Positions 48,691 through 60,325 are shown, counted from the stretch's first letter. The stretch is 64,000 bases of DNA from Maratus speciosus (GCA_963932465.1 OZ010791.1:323202283-323266282); one strand, 5' to 3'. Numbers and translations are program-made. The notes: a model not told the origin generated them from the sequence alone.

Positions 48691-48860
48691 AATAAACTAA
48701 ACAGAACACTTACTTAAATAAGTACTTCTTTTAAACCAGCGGGGAAAAAGAGACTTCAAACACTTAAGAAATTTAAAATGGTTTCATTTTTTTAACCATT
48801 ATTTTGTGTTGCTTTAGAAACAAAAATTATAATAATTTTAAGTAATTACAACTTCTAAAG
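48690..48860 (-). repeat. Third, diverged copy of the 52-53 kb repeat core
   Basis: ACTTACTTAAATAAGTACTT and GGGAAAAAGAG match 52377-52412 and 53207-53250. On the minus strand all three end with AAGTAAGT, a 5' splice-site-like sequence. The frame is broken by stops in this copy. Confidence 0.5.
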
Positions 48861-50435
48861 AGTTCAAAATAATCTAACTAAAGTAAATACTCCGTATATG
48901 ATATACATTTGTGCATCTTAGAAAAAAAGTTTGTTATTACATTCATATTCTTCAGAAGAAACTTTTTAAAGGGATAAATTTGCTGAATGTAGTAAAAAAT
49001 TTAAAAATTTAAAAAAATCTTTTGTTCCCTACAGCAAATATATATTTTTCGTTTTCATAAAACTATATAAATAGCTATCATTAGCATATTGTGAGAACAC
49101 TTTGATCGTAACTCTTCAGATAAATGGACAATTTTATAGTCATTACAAGTACAATAAGTAATTAAAAAAGGCACTGTGTGTGGTTGAGGGCTGAAGCAAT
49201 TTCAGTTTTCAAGTTATTTAATAAAAAATAAGAGTGAAATCATTACAAAATTAGAAATACAGCAGAAACTGTGTTTTTTAAATCTCTTTTTAGAAGTTAC
49301 ATGAAATAGTTCCACCGTTCAGTCTACTTCTTAAAGCAAATCACGCAGTATTTTCAGAGAGTTAATTAATGGAGAAGCTCATGACCTGGAATTTATGGCT
49401 TATTTAGGTTCTCTTTTTAATATAAAAAATTATGAAGCGTTTATGAAAGTTCATTTGCACCAGTTTCTCTCATACATATATTAAAGTTGAAAATTTAATA
49501 TTTTTTAATTCATACTTTATAAAATAGAGCCTTGAAAGCTAATTTGCGGTAGCTCTTTACGAAAAAAAAAAAAAAGCGTTAGTGGTTGGACATGATAATT
49601 CATCTTAAATGTGCCGTAGTACAATGAAACAAAATAAATGAGTTTTTATAATACAAACGTTGTAAAATACGTAGCCATTTAATATATATATATATATGCA
49701 TTTTTAGTAAAACTACATCCATTCAAAGTAAAAGGTAAACTTTCAGCTAAAAATTTCGTTATTCGAAGTGACACAGTTAAGCGAAATCTCAATACGTCAA
49801 AATTTTTTTTTTTACGTATTTCACTAGCAAACTCTATAGCGATTAAATAATAAAAAAAAAAATCAAGTTATTGATTGGCAACTGGTAGAGGTAAAGTGTG
49901 CATTGATTTGGAAAATTCTATTCTGAGAAAGACTCTTTTAAAGTTTTCGTTACTGTTGGACGTTCTACTTCTATAGCTCCAAAATTACACTCTCATTTCC
50001 GATATTAATTTCTAACAATAGAATATGAACTGTGAGTGCATAAAGTGTACTTAAAATGAAACAATACTTTTTTCGAAATTTTGAACAGACTAAAGTGCTG
50101 TTTCTCCTTAAATGACTTAACTACACAACTGAAATACTGTGAGCGAATGAATTGGACTTTAAGTCAAGGAACGTGTTTAATGTTTAATCTAAAAATTGTC
50201 AACTAATCGAAGTATTCGAGTTTATACGGTTGTGCCTGTAACATATTTTTAAAAGATGCTTTGCTAAAACGATATTTCCATAGGAAAATAAAAAGAATGC
50301 ACGTTTCTACTGTTTAAAGAAAAGGGTCTTTTTCATTTTACAAACATTTCCATACACAACGAAAATCTATTATTTTCTGAGGTCCGGATTGGTCCTTTTC
50401 TTAATCATATATTATAATACGAACAAATCTTGTGT

Positions 50436-50706
50436 GTAAGAACAAACAATCTTCTTGAAACACCATCAAAAATTTGTAAATGCGCTAGGCCTTTCAAAAG
50501 ATCTGAGTCTTTCTTCGTCAGGCGCAAAAAAGACGTCCTTCTACTATGAAAGCAGAGGCAAGACACAGAAAGCAGAGAAGTCTTGCCTCTGCTTTCATAG
50601 TAGAAGGACGTCTTTTTTGCGCCTGACGAAGAAAGACTCAGATCTTTTGAAAGGCCTAGCGCATTTACGAATTTTTGATGGTGTTTCAAGAAGATTGTTT
50701 GTTCTT
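50436..50706. repeat. Near-perfect palindrome, about 120-bp arms
   Basis: The arms pair from AACAAACAATCTTCTTGAAA at the left to its complement at the right, enclosing a loop of about 20 bp. Arm similarity is very high. Both strands therefore carry almost the same open frame of about 90 codons, which is a by-product of symmetry. A diverged relative with one arm-like interior lies at 929-1094. The 40 bp after 50706 also match the flank of that relative, so the hairpin is probably part of a longer transposon family. Confidence 0.9.
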
Positions 50707-51122
50707 AGTCATTCACACCAGTTTTAACTTATTTTCTTTAAATCTCGTGTGTGCCTGTATGTCTATGTGTGTGTATGTAAATTTTACCTTAAAAAGAGCT
50801 CTAACGAATTTGACTAAATTTTGTGCCCTACTTTTTGGGGTACGAGAAGACCATCGGGCTTAGTCACATGTTGCAGAGAATTCGATTAGTGGATCATTTT
50901 GGTAGGCCGCTGTGGCTTACGGGTCAATGCATTTCAATGAGAAAGAAGGTTAAAACAGTTATTAAGTTGGTGAAAAGTTGGTTATAAACGAAGTTGCAAA
51001 ATTGGCATTTCGACAAATTTGGCTATATTTGGCAAAATGTTGGTGACATCGGCTAAATTTGTGCGGGAAAATCGATTATCATGATTACTAATTCCAAAAC
51101 ATATGCTTGGCGCCAAATGAAA

Positions 51123-51156
51123 GAATGTCGCTAAATGTAGCGATATTTAGCGACAT
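51123..51156. repeat. Perfect 13-bp stem hairpin
   Basis: AATGTCGCTAAAT, an 8-bp loop, then ATTTAGCGACATT. The surrounding 51000-51180 is rich in TTGGC words (TTGGCGCCAAAT at about 51110), similar in flavour to the 11-13 kb region. Confidence 0.7.
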
Positions 51157-52037
51157 TTTGACGAAAAAATTGGCTTTCAGAATCTGAAGGAATCTTCTAG
51201 AAATTGCCAGTAGGAGTCTAGATACATACCAATAAGGGTCCATTGAAAGTTCTCGAAAACAGAATTCAACCAATCAGATCAAAAGAAAGTAATAAAAGAA
51301 CTAAAAATGTAGTTTGTAAAAATGCCTTTTGTTGTATATATGTAACTAATGTAAAATTTAGAAATATGTATAGAGTATTAATATTGATAGTTTCTATAAA
51401 CAATAATGCATTAAAACAAAATTCTTTATAACAATAATACAGCGAGAATTTAGTGTTATATCGAGTTGAATACAATGCTAATTTTACCCGAGTCTTCCCT
51501 GCCGGTGATTTATAAAGATGAAGGAAACGCTTCTTAATGGCTGATAACTCTGAGATTGCATTACACTCTTAGTTATATCAGGAATATTTTTTCATTTATT
51601 ACGCTGCCATGAAAATACGTAGCTTCCTAATTTATATCATAATATTTGATAAATTATTGATTAAAAAATAGCAATGTCAATATTATTCACAATATGGTTC
51701 ATGCATATTCCTTATCAAGCGCGACTTCTACTATAGTTATTAAAATATAATGCAATAAATAAACAAATGAATCTTATGAGTAATATAACTTTGTCAAAAC
51801 TCTTCTTCGCACTATAACGTCGTATAATAAACTAAAATAACTCTTTATTTATTCAAATAAAAAAATAAATTATAATTGGTTAATTCATTCCTGTGAAATA
51901 ATTTCTGTGATTAAAAGCGACATTTTTTTCAGAGTTAAAAGTTACTTTGTAAAAGGATCTTACAAAAAAGAAAAAAAATCTAACTGGAGAATTAACATTG
52001 CAATTTATATACAGTTATGTTTATTTATTTTAGGAGC

Positions 52038-53690
52038 ATATGTTTTCTATTTAGCATGATATTTTTGTTCAGCATATTATAAGTTTTTTTTTTATCGTTT
52101 TAATATTAATATGTTTAATTTTAAAATCGCACTCTAGAATAAGAAGCAAAACACATTAATAGTAGCAGCGTAAAAAAAGACTTTTCTAAATTTACAAACA
52201 GTCTGAAAACCTGTTAGAAAAAAAAAATCCTCTACTGAAAGATAAAAAACCGAGCATAAGTTAGAGAGATGTTTGAATAATAAGAAATTCTAACGTTTTA
52301 AAATAACCACACAAACAAAGAAAAAATAACATAGGAGAAGGCGAAATGAAGATTTGAGGAACAATACGAAGCAACCACTTACTTTAATAAGCGCTACTTT
52401 TAAATCAGGTGGGAAAAAGAGTCCGGGAAACTTTGAGAAATTTAAAAACGCTTTGAGATTTTTTTTACTCTTTTTTTTATGAATTTTTTGCCTCTTTGAA
52501 AACATAAATTACAATAATTACAGTAAGTGTCTTTGTGTTATAACCTGAAAACAAATAAATAAATGCAAAGAAAAGAAGGTAAAATTTGTGTTATAAGCAT
52601 ATAAATCCAGGCGAGACATGCTTGAGCTAAACAAATGTTGTAAAAATAGTTTTCAAGTTATGAAGCAGAGTGTATAATTTGTTCATCATAAAGAAAATAT
52701 TTTAGTGTTAGAAACGTTACTTCATTTATTCGGTCATGAATGGTAGGATAATAAAATGCTAAATGTGTTTGATTGTAAGTGAAAAATATTCTACTAATAA
52801 GGACTTTGTAATAGTAGATAACATTGCACAAAGCTCCACAAATAATTACTGCTATAACAAGCATTTATTTAAATTAGATATGTTTTCTATTTAGCATTAT
52901 ATTTTTGTTTAGTATAAGTTTTTTTTATAGTTGTAACAGTAATATGTTTAATTTTGAAATCGCACTTTAGAGTAAAAAGCAAAACACATTAGTATTATCA
53001 GCGTATAAAAAGGTATATTCTAATTTTACATAGAGTCTGAAAACCTCTTAGAAAAAAAATCCTGCACTGAAAGATAAAAAACCGAGCATAAATTCAATGT
53101 TTGAATAATAGGAAATTCTAACAATTTAAAATAACCACACGAACAAAGAAAAATAACATAGGAACAGGCGAAATTAAGATTTAAGGAACAATACGAAGCA
53201 AGAACTTACTTTAATAAGTGCTACTTTTGAATCAGGTGGGAAAAAGAGCCCGGGAAACTTTATAAAATTTAAAAACGTTTTGAGAATTGTTTTTTTAAAT
53301 ACTTGTTTTCCCTCTTTCAAAACATAAATTACAATAATTACAGTAAGTGTCTTCCTGTTATAACCTGAAAACAAATGAATAAATGCAAATAAAATAATGC
53401 AAAATTTGTGTTAGAAGAATATAAATTCAGGCGAGACATGCGTCAGCTAAACAAATATCGGAAAAATATCTTCAAACTTATAAAATGGAATGTATAATTT
53501 TTTCAGCATAAAGAAAAAGTTTTAGTGTTAAAAACGTTATTTCATTTATTTGTCATGAATGGCAGGATAATATAATGCTAAAAGTTCTTGATTATTAGTG
53601 AAAAATATCCTACTTTGTAATAATAGATAGCATTGCACAAAGCTCCACAAAGAATTACTGCCATAAAAAGCATTTATTTAAATAACAATA
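52038..53690. repeat. Tandem duplication, about 840-bp unit, two copies
   Basis: TATGTTTTCTATTTAGCA begins both units (about 52039 and 52879), and they align over their full length up to CATTTATTTAAAT (about 52862 and 53671). The best-conserved block (52377-52420, 53207-53260) reads on the minus strand FPGLFFPPDLKVALIK followed by GTAAGT, which resembles a short exon end. One copy of that frame has 71 codons and the other 66, with different N-termini. It could be a duplicated exon or just a repeat core. Confidence 0.8.
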
Positions 53691-55080
53691 ATGACAAATC
53701 ATGCATTCCTTATAAATTATGAAACACTTTCTGATACTTTTTGAATATGTAAGGAAAACTTCAATTTTACATAAAATATAAAGATGACATCTAAAAAAAA
53801 ATTAGAAAACACATAACACAGTTAAAAAATCATTATCAGTAATTCCTGCTGAAAGGTGATAATGCATACTGTTTTTTTTTTATTATTATTATCTTTTCCT
53901 ATTACTTTTATACATATCATATCGTAAAACTAAAATTATATTCATCTTGAAAACGCATAAAACAAGTAACAAAATTTTTCGGGCAATAACCATTCATAGA
54001 CGTCAATGTATTTGTGCGCTTTTGTGAAACATTGTATATGAAATATTATACTCACAACGCACAGTGCAGTAAAATTTAGTTCAGATTAAGAACTCGTAAC
54101 AAACTTGAAAATGTATTTTAGCCAATCCCGTCAAAATAATATACTTAATTCGAATTCTTCGGGGCTGCCCATGTATATATTCTATAGAATTTTCACAGAT
54201 CATATAACATGTTAAGATTTAGTTAACTTTAGAAAAACAGTTCTTGCTCAAAGACTGTCACGATACTAAATTTATTTCTGCGGTTCTGTAAAAAAACATT
54301 AACTGTTAAGGTAATTTTGTCATAATGTGACGGCCCATAAATGCGACAATGTTCTCGCATCTAACATTTTAGCGCAAAAATCGAGTATAAATACTATATA
54401 ATGAAATATGCAAATTTCAGGTCAAACAGCAAAACGTTTCACTCCATTTAAAATACTTTCATTAAAATATTTTCCAAATAAAACAAACATCATTCAAAAT
54501 AATATTATCAAATAATACTATCGGCGACAAAGTTTCGAACATCCGTTTTGTCTACCTGAAGTGAAAGCGGAGAAAAAAACAACACATTTTAAAATTAAAG
54601 TTGTTCTGTAATATTCTACGCACTTTGATGAATGATTTTATTTTAGAGCGAGGAATGGTATCCGTCAAATGTGAAGAAGTGTTTATGAGATTTACTGAAG
54701 TAGCTTTATGTGGTATTTTCATATATTAAATTACAATGATGCTTAAAGATGACATTGTGATTAAGTTTTTCTGAATGATCAAATTAAGAATTTCTACTTA
54801 ACGATATACCAATATTTTTCTTTGTCTGGGTACTTAAATATTGCTTTTTAAATAATCAAAATAGAAAACAATATAGATATTGAAACATTTTAATAGAAAT
54901 ATCCCACACTAGTAACGGCGTATATTTAAGATAATTTTAAAGTCATATGATTAATGGATTATTCATATCATTACATGACTGAAACTCTGAATATTCTTGT
55001 GTACATTGAAAACACATAAATTTAAAATGGATTTTATAAATATGCCATTTTCACAATCAATCGTTTTTCTGTTCCATAAA
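53691..55080. other. A+T-rich DNA with old repeat relics
   Basis: Segments at about 53810-54130 resemble the degenerate repeats at 42.3-43.0 kb (AAAACGCATAAAACA). No gene is seen. Confidence 0.35.
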
Positions 55081-55083
55081 TGA

Positions 55084-55318
55084 TATATAGACCCCAATAC
55101 CCTTCAGCGCTCTAAAAATTTACAAATCGAGAAAGATGAATTAAGTAAATTAAATATTTCTAGATGTGACATAACAACTGCTAATAATGTCCCACCTGAC
55201 GAAAGTTTAGCCATTGCTGATAATTTGTGCTTTGACATGTTTAATGCCCAATAAATAGATTTTTACTGATGATTTTTATGTTACTGAATCTACTATTACG
55301 GGTGACTTCCTGTTAAGA
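55084..55318 (+). pseudogene. Degraded coding fragment, possibly transposase C-terminus
   Basis: One frame is open for about 57 codons (YIDPNTLQRSKNLQIEKDEL, LNISRCDITTANNVPPDE, LAIADNLCFDMFNAQ) before TAA. A +1 frame then reads IFTDDFYVTESTITGDFLLR before TAA at about 55316. The acidic, protein-like composition and the FTDDDF-like string recall C-terminal regions of pogo/CENP-B-like transposases, but no catalytic motif is present. The family assignment is a guess. Confidence 0.35.
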
Positions 55319-55645
55319 AGATAATATTTTTCCTGATTAATGTTGATTAAAAAACGATGGCAAATGAGGACATAACAAATAATGCTGACTGTTTTGGCTG
55401 CAGAAGTTTTACAATTGTGCACCACGAAGGTAGTAATACAACTTCTTCAATAACATTTTATATGTATCTGTCCAAACAAACTTAAGATTAAATAAAAGTA
55501 TAAATTATAGCGATTTTGAATTTTTGAAAACAATCCAGCCCAAAAAGGAAAAGAAGTAGAATCAAATTTTGCAGAATGCTTAATAACTGAAATATGTGAA
55601 AAAAAAATACAGAGGACAATGAAGTGAGAGAACAAAAAACGACGA

Positions 55646-55680
<35 letters not shown>

Positions 55681-55700
55681 AAGAAAAAAAAGAAAGAAAA
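55646..55700. repeat. Poly(A) and GAAA-rich tract
   Basis: About 32 A residues followed by degenerate GAAAGAAAAAA repeats. Confidence 0.85.
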
Positions 55701-56197
55701 AACACTTAAAGCTTAAAAAAGTAATAAAAATTGAATGTATTAAAACTCGAAATCAGTCGCTAAAGCAATCAGGAAATAAATGCACAGCAGAAACAGAAGA
55801 TATGAAGAAGCCTAAACTTTAAAAATTATTTAGATTCATTCCTTACAGAATCTAAAAAGAAAATATAGAGGCGAATATGGAACACGGAAGCTAAAGAATT
55901 AAAAATGAGTTAAAGGCAAATTAAAAAGAAAAATGTTTGCTTAAAATATACAGTATTAAACGATACTTTGGTAAAATTTATGTTGTATTGGTCATTCATT
56001 ACTTACAACTTGTTATTTACATGGTGAAAGTATGAACAACATGTTTACAGTATGAATGTTGAAGTATGTCATATTTAATTATAATATTCAAAATTATATT
56101 ATAACGGTTTTCTCGTTATATATTCGTTTAAAATTCCCCCCTCCTTCGGAAAATCAACATTTAACTTTAATTCTTTTTGTGTTGTAATTTTTATTAC

Positions 56198-56278
56198 CCC
56201 CCCCCCCCTCAAATAAAATAATTAATTTAATTTTACATTTAATATCATACATCTGTATTCATTCACCCCCCCCCCCCC
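56198..56278. repeat. Two poly(C) tracts
   Basis: Runs of about 10 and 13 C residues lie within 80 bp, in otherwise A+T-rich DNA. Confidence 0.85.
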
Positions 56279-57028
56279 CTCACACTTCTATAAATAATTT
56301 AATTACTCTCAAAGCTCCCTTCAATTAAACGACGTGAACCATTTCGGTCATTCTTTTTTTTTCCTTTTTCTTTTAACTTTCACACGGATATAGATATAGA
56401 AATAAATCTTAACCACCAGTCGTTTTCCATTATAAAAATAAATAAATAAATAAAATAGAAATGAATTCCCTTTGCATCCCAGCAATATGTAATGCATATT
56501 TCTGGTTAACACAGAACAGCGCCCTGATTTCTCTCATAGTTTTAAACTCGCGTTGGCATCAGTTCTCACCCTTTATTATGTCAGCAGATTCCAAATGTCC
56601 TGCTGACTAATGCAGGCCTTTGTCATTAAATGTTTAACGCACATGTAAAACCATGTGTAATGCTATACTCTCATCTGCAACGCCTGACCACAAGAATTTT
56701 ATTATCGTACAACCCTATAAGTCCGTCATGCATGAAACTTAACTCAATGTGAATCTTGCACTTTTTACTAGTACGTTGTCTACGCGATTCGTATTTATCG
56801 CCAATATCTGACATGTGCTTATCTTATGCCCGCCAATGCGTGGGTAATTGTAACAAAGTCTTAACCCACTATCGCTCCTGACTGTATAGAGAGCAGACTT
56901 CCGTTGTTGCGCCCTTCGGGGCACGTCTTCGGGCAATTTGCAAGCTTCTCCCCTTCCACTGTACTCTCACAGCCATTTCGCCTTTTAAATGTTTAAAATA
57001 AAACGTTAAGTCCTCTAAAATTGTCTTT

Positions 57029-57029
<1 letters not shown>

Positions 57030-57063
<34 letters not shown>
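57030..57063. repeat. Poly(T) tract
   Basis: About 34 T residues. Confidence 0.85.
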
Positions 57064-57065
<2 letters not shown>

Positions 57066-57444
57066 TGCATTTGGGACCCGGGTAAGGAAATTACCTGTAC
57101 AGGTGTTTCTCAAAGCTCTTTTTTATAAATAAGATATTATTAAACTAAATTCTTAGTACATGAATTAGTTCAATTATGAGCGTTTCAATTTTCAATGTTA
57201 TGTATTAAACAGTGTATTTTTTCTATAATTAATATAATTTAAATAATTATTTTAAGATGATCTGACAGGTATAAAATGTATTGTCATATGTTGGTTCTTT
57301 AAAGATCTCATTTTGGTTTTGTGACAAAATGTCATAAATCGGAAAACGATATAATGTTTGCTTAGATTAAGATAATGATTCAATTTATACAAAACAAATT
57401 AGTTATGAATTAAAAGCATATTATAGAATTTTTTATGCTTAATA

Positions 57445-57540
57445 GTATGTATATTTAATAATATGCCAGATTTAATAATATGTCATTTAATTATTATTTA
57501 ATAATATGCCATATTATTATTTAATAATATGCCAGATATA
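57445..57540 (+). repeat. Tandem repeat TTAATAATATGCCA, about four copies
   Basis: Variants of TTTAATAATATGCCA(GA/TA) recur at about 57453, 57470, 57498 and 57522. Confidence 0.75.
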
Positions 57541-57778
57541 TACTCAATGCGGCAAAACTATTGGGAATCGCATCTCACATGGGTACTGCCTTACATATCC
57601 TATTTTATTTGTGGAAGATATTATCGTGTGCTTCAATAACTATAACCAATCTGGAAGAGACCAATTCCAGCAATTACTGTTTATTGAGTGTATTACGATT
57701 GACTGCTTGTGTGGTCATGTAAAAAACAATAAATGCTGCGCACACAATTTTCTATTAGAACCATGCAGTAATGTGTAG
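57539..57778 (+). CDS. Candidate coding relic, cysteine-containing, unknown
   Basis: An open stretch of about 80 codons ends in TAG at 57776. It includes YTQCGKTIGNRISHGYCLTY, FVEDIIVCFNNYNQSGRDQF and CLCGHVKNNKCCAHNFLLEP. Composition and the spread of Cys residues look more protein-like than other frames nearby. The in-frame ATG (57506) lies inside the upstream tandem repeat, so the true start is unclear. I do not recognise the family, and no splice sites are convincing. Confidence 0.25.
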   Translation, partial: YTQCGKTIGNRISHGYCLTYPILFVEDIIVCFNNYNQSGRDQFQQLLFIECITIDCLCGHVKNNKCCAHNFLLEPCSNV

Positions 57779-57927
57779 AAAGAATATATATGAATATTCC
57801 TTTCAATAACAATATATGCCGAGCTTGCTATGTATATAAGCTATATACTTACATATAATTACATACTTTCGACGATATTCACTAATACGTAATTGACAAC
57901 GTCATATGCATGTATTATATATGTTAC

Positions 57928-58180
57928 TTGTCCGGTTTTAATTTTTGAATTTATTTTAATTTTTTTAACCTGGCTTTCGCTAGAGTGCATTCTACTCAGG
58001 ACGTGGCTGGGAACCTACGAACCTTGCTTCCGTCAAAGAGTTGGAATAAGTAAAGAATAAAGGACTGCAGAAGAAAAGAGGCCGCTCGCCGCGGCGGTTG
58101 ACCCACCCACCCGCAACCGCCGACCGAGACTAATAATAAGCTGGACGTAGCAGTGGTTGGTCGGTAGCTTCAGGGCCCCA
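57928..58180 (+). repeat. G+C-rich dispersed repeat (copy 1)
   Basis: AACCTGGCTTTCGCTAGAGT, GACGTGGCTGGGAACCTA and CGGTAGCTTCAG match the arms of the foldback at 58.94-59.49 kb. A hairpin CGGCGGTTG...CAACCGCCG with an ACCCACCCACCCG loop lies at 58092-58122. The copy is interrupted at 58180 by the R1-like LINE. Confidence 0.75.
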
Positions 58181-58192
58181 AGTTATATGCAT

Positions 58193-58887
58193 CGCTCATT
58201 TTATGAAACAATGGCAGGATTACTGGCACTACTCAGATAAGGGTAGATATACCTATGATATTGTCCCTGCGGTATCTTTGGATCTTCTTCTGCTCACTCT
58301 ATCCACTACAGCTTTCCTTACCGGTCATGGTCCTTTTGGGGCATACCTCTCCAAGTTCAAAAGAGCTCTTTCTCCTCTATGTGAGCGCGGTGATGTTGCT
58401 GTTGCCTCTCATTATTTCTATAATTGTCCTTTAAGAACTCGCTGGCATATCCGCTGTCCTCCTGTTCTTCCAGATGGTTGGCTAGCAAATATTTTATCGC
58501 GCCCGACTTTGCTCTCAAAGCTTAAAAACATCTTCAACTTCTTATGTAACCTTTCAGTTTTACTCCATCACTGAGACAGGGACTTGGATTCTCCCTTATT
58601 CAGTACCCAATGTCGGGTCGCAGCAACTTGTATAATATTGTCTAACTTTGTATAATATTGCATTATTTAATGTCCTTATGTTTGTTTCACAAATTTTGCT
58701 AATGTAAAATTTATTTATATCTTATACATACCACTCCGCCCTCTGTCGCGTGTATTGGCGGGCTCAGCCTCGGCTGAAATTTGTATTTTTTAAAGACCTC
58801 AATAAAGGGGACCGGGAGGGACAATCTATGCTCTACAGACTCACTTCCTAGTCTGAGCAGTCTCTCTCGGGCAGTAAAAGTAAAAAA
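58193..58887 (+). mobile_element. R1-like LINE, 5'-truncated, with perfect target duplication
   Basis: The 695-bp insertion is flanked by AGTTATATGCAT at 58181-58192 and 58888-58899. It contains the last about 120 codons of the second open frame and a 3' UTR with AATAAA (about 58800), and ends in an A-rich stretch (GTAAAAGTAAAAAA). The 5' truncation and 12-bp target duplication are standard for target-primed reverse transcription. The perfect duplication points to a fairly recent insertion. Confidence 0.88.
58203..58574 (+). pseudogene. C-terminus of R1/jockey-group LINE ORF2 (truncated)
   Basis: Residues WQDYWHYSDKGRYTYDIVP and TGHGPFGAYLSKFKR, then HYFYNC, match the region after the reverse transcriptase in R1-type LINEs, where a GHGPF..YL.RF motif precedes a CCHC zinc knuckle. 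Here the knuckle keeps C (PLCERG), H and C but lacks the first CxC partner. The frame is open to TGA at 58572. The first in-frame ATG (58203) is internal to the original protein and only 10 bp from the truncation point. Confidence 0.82.
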
Positions 58888-58943
58888 AGTTATATGCATA
58901 ATGCATTATAACATTACGCATGGACGAGTTATATATGTAATAA

Positions 58944-59490
58944 TAAGCTCGAAGTAGCAGGGGTCGCTCGGTAGCTTCAGTGCCCCGAGCGCACCCTCCG
59001 CGCTTTTCGGTGACTTTAATTTGTGTAGTTTCTCTTTTAAATTTGTCGGGTTTCAATTTTTTTTTCAACCTGGCTTTTGCTAGAGTGTCTTTTACTTGGG
59101 ACGTGGCTGGGGACCTATGAAAGTTGCTTCCGCAAAAGAGTCGGAATAAGTAGAAGAATAAAGGGCTGCGGACGAAAGGAGGCCACTCACCGTGTGAGTG
59201 GCCTCTTTCGTCATAATGCTTTCGTATATTGTAATATTACTCTTTTACTTTAGGGGCACACTTTTATTAATAAAAGGGGCACCCTTTTATTATTCTACTT
59301 ATTCCGACTGCAACTTTCATAGGTCCCCAGCCACGTCCCGAGTAAAAGACACACTAGAGAAAGTCAGGTTGAAAAAAAAATTAAAAAATAAAACCGAACC
59401 AATTTAAAAGGAAAATTGCACAAATTACAGACACCGAAAAGCGGCAAGGGCTCTGAAGCTACCGACCAGTCACTGCTACGTCGAGCTTAT
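58944..59490. repeat. Foldback of the G+C-rich repeat (copies 2 and 3)
   Basis: The left arm (58944 to about 59165) and right arm (about 59283-59490) are inverted copies with AAGCTCGA...GTAGCAG, CGGTAGCTTCAG, CTTTTCGGTG, AACCTGGCTTTTGCTAGAG and GACGTGGCTGGGGACCTATG in order. Near the centre lies a very stable hairpin, GACGAAAGGAGGCCACTCAC and its complement with a CGT loop (59171-59212, one bulge). No coding sequence is seen. Confidence 0.85.
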
Positions 59491-59496
59491 AATGGA

Positions 59497-59513
59497 CATA
59501 TATATATATATAT
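59497..59513. repeat. (TA)n microsatellite
   Basis: About eight TA units directly after the foldback. Confidence 0.85.
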
Positions 59514-59705
59514 ATGAATGTGAAACATTTTTGAAATGAATTTTGAAAAATTTTCGTCTGCATCCGAATAATTTTCAATGACCCTTTAAAAAAGTCACGA
59601 ACGCTACAAACTCCAATTTTAGTAGAGAACATTCCATTGTAAACCCAATCTCATATATCAATTAAGTGGGATTCTAATAATATTTACGAGAATTAGAGTG
59701 CGGAA

Positions 59706-59723
59706 GGCGGACGGACAAACAAA
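59706..59723 (+). repeat. Short GGACGGAC tract
   Basis: GGCGGACGGACAAACAAACC, a short relative of the GGACAGAC minisatellites. Confidence 0.5.
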
Positions 59724-60114
59724 CCAAAGCCATGAATATTTTTCAACTCTGTTAAAAATTGATTTCAAGTGGTTACTTATTAATTTTAATTATTATTTAT
59801 TTGTTGCCAAAAAGTTAAAAAATTGTATCGCTAGATTTTGGAATACTTTATTATTATCCACATTCATATTATGTCCCATTGTTGACAGTTTCGCTCATGC
59901 TTGAAGTATAGTTTTTGAAATTAACATTTATGTCATTAACATTTAACATTATTAACATTTAGCATTATTAACAGTTTTGACCTTTTTTCTTGTTTAATAA
60001 AAAAAAATTACACGATACACTGAAAATTTTTATAACGAGAAACAGTAATATGTTCATTACCAAACTTTGTAAATTTCTTGCCGTTTGTCCAATGTTTAAA
60101 GAAGTTGAGAACAG

Positions 60115-60325
60115 CTACCTTCCTCTGATATATAAAAGCGGAGATTTAGCCGTACAGAATAAATTATTTCTGCCAATCGATTAAAAAATTTAGCAATCCA
60201 TAAAGAACGCTGTTTAGTCTACCTTCCTCTGATATATAAAAGCGGATATTTCACAGTAAAGGAAAAATTATGTCATCCAATCTATTAAAAAATCTTGCAA
60301 TTCATAAAGAAGGATGTTTAGTCGA
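60115..60325 (+). repeat. Tandem duplication, 104-bp unit
   Basis: CTACCTTCCTCTGATATATA begins both units (60115, 60219). They stay similar through AAAAGCGGA, TTAAAAAAT and CATAAAGAA. The first unit carries a chance 64-codon frame. Confidence 0.85.

Noticed and set aside
50405..50727. Paired frames of 90-94 codons with the same peptide on both strands
   Set aside because: Direct consequence of the palindrome; no known domain and no support for expression.
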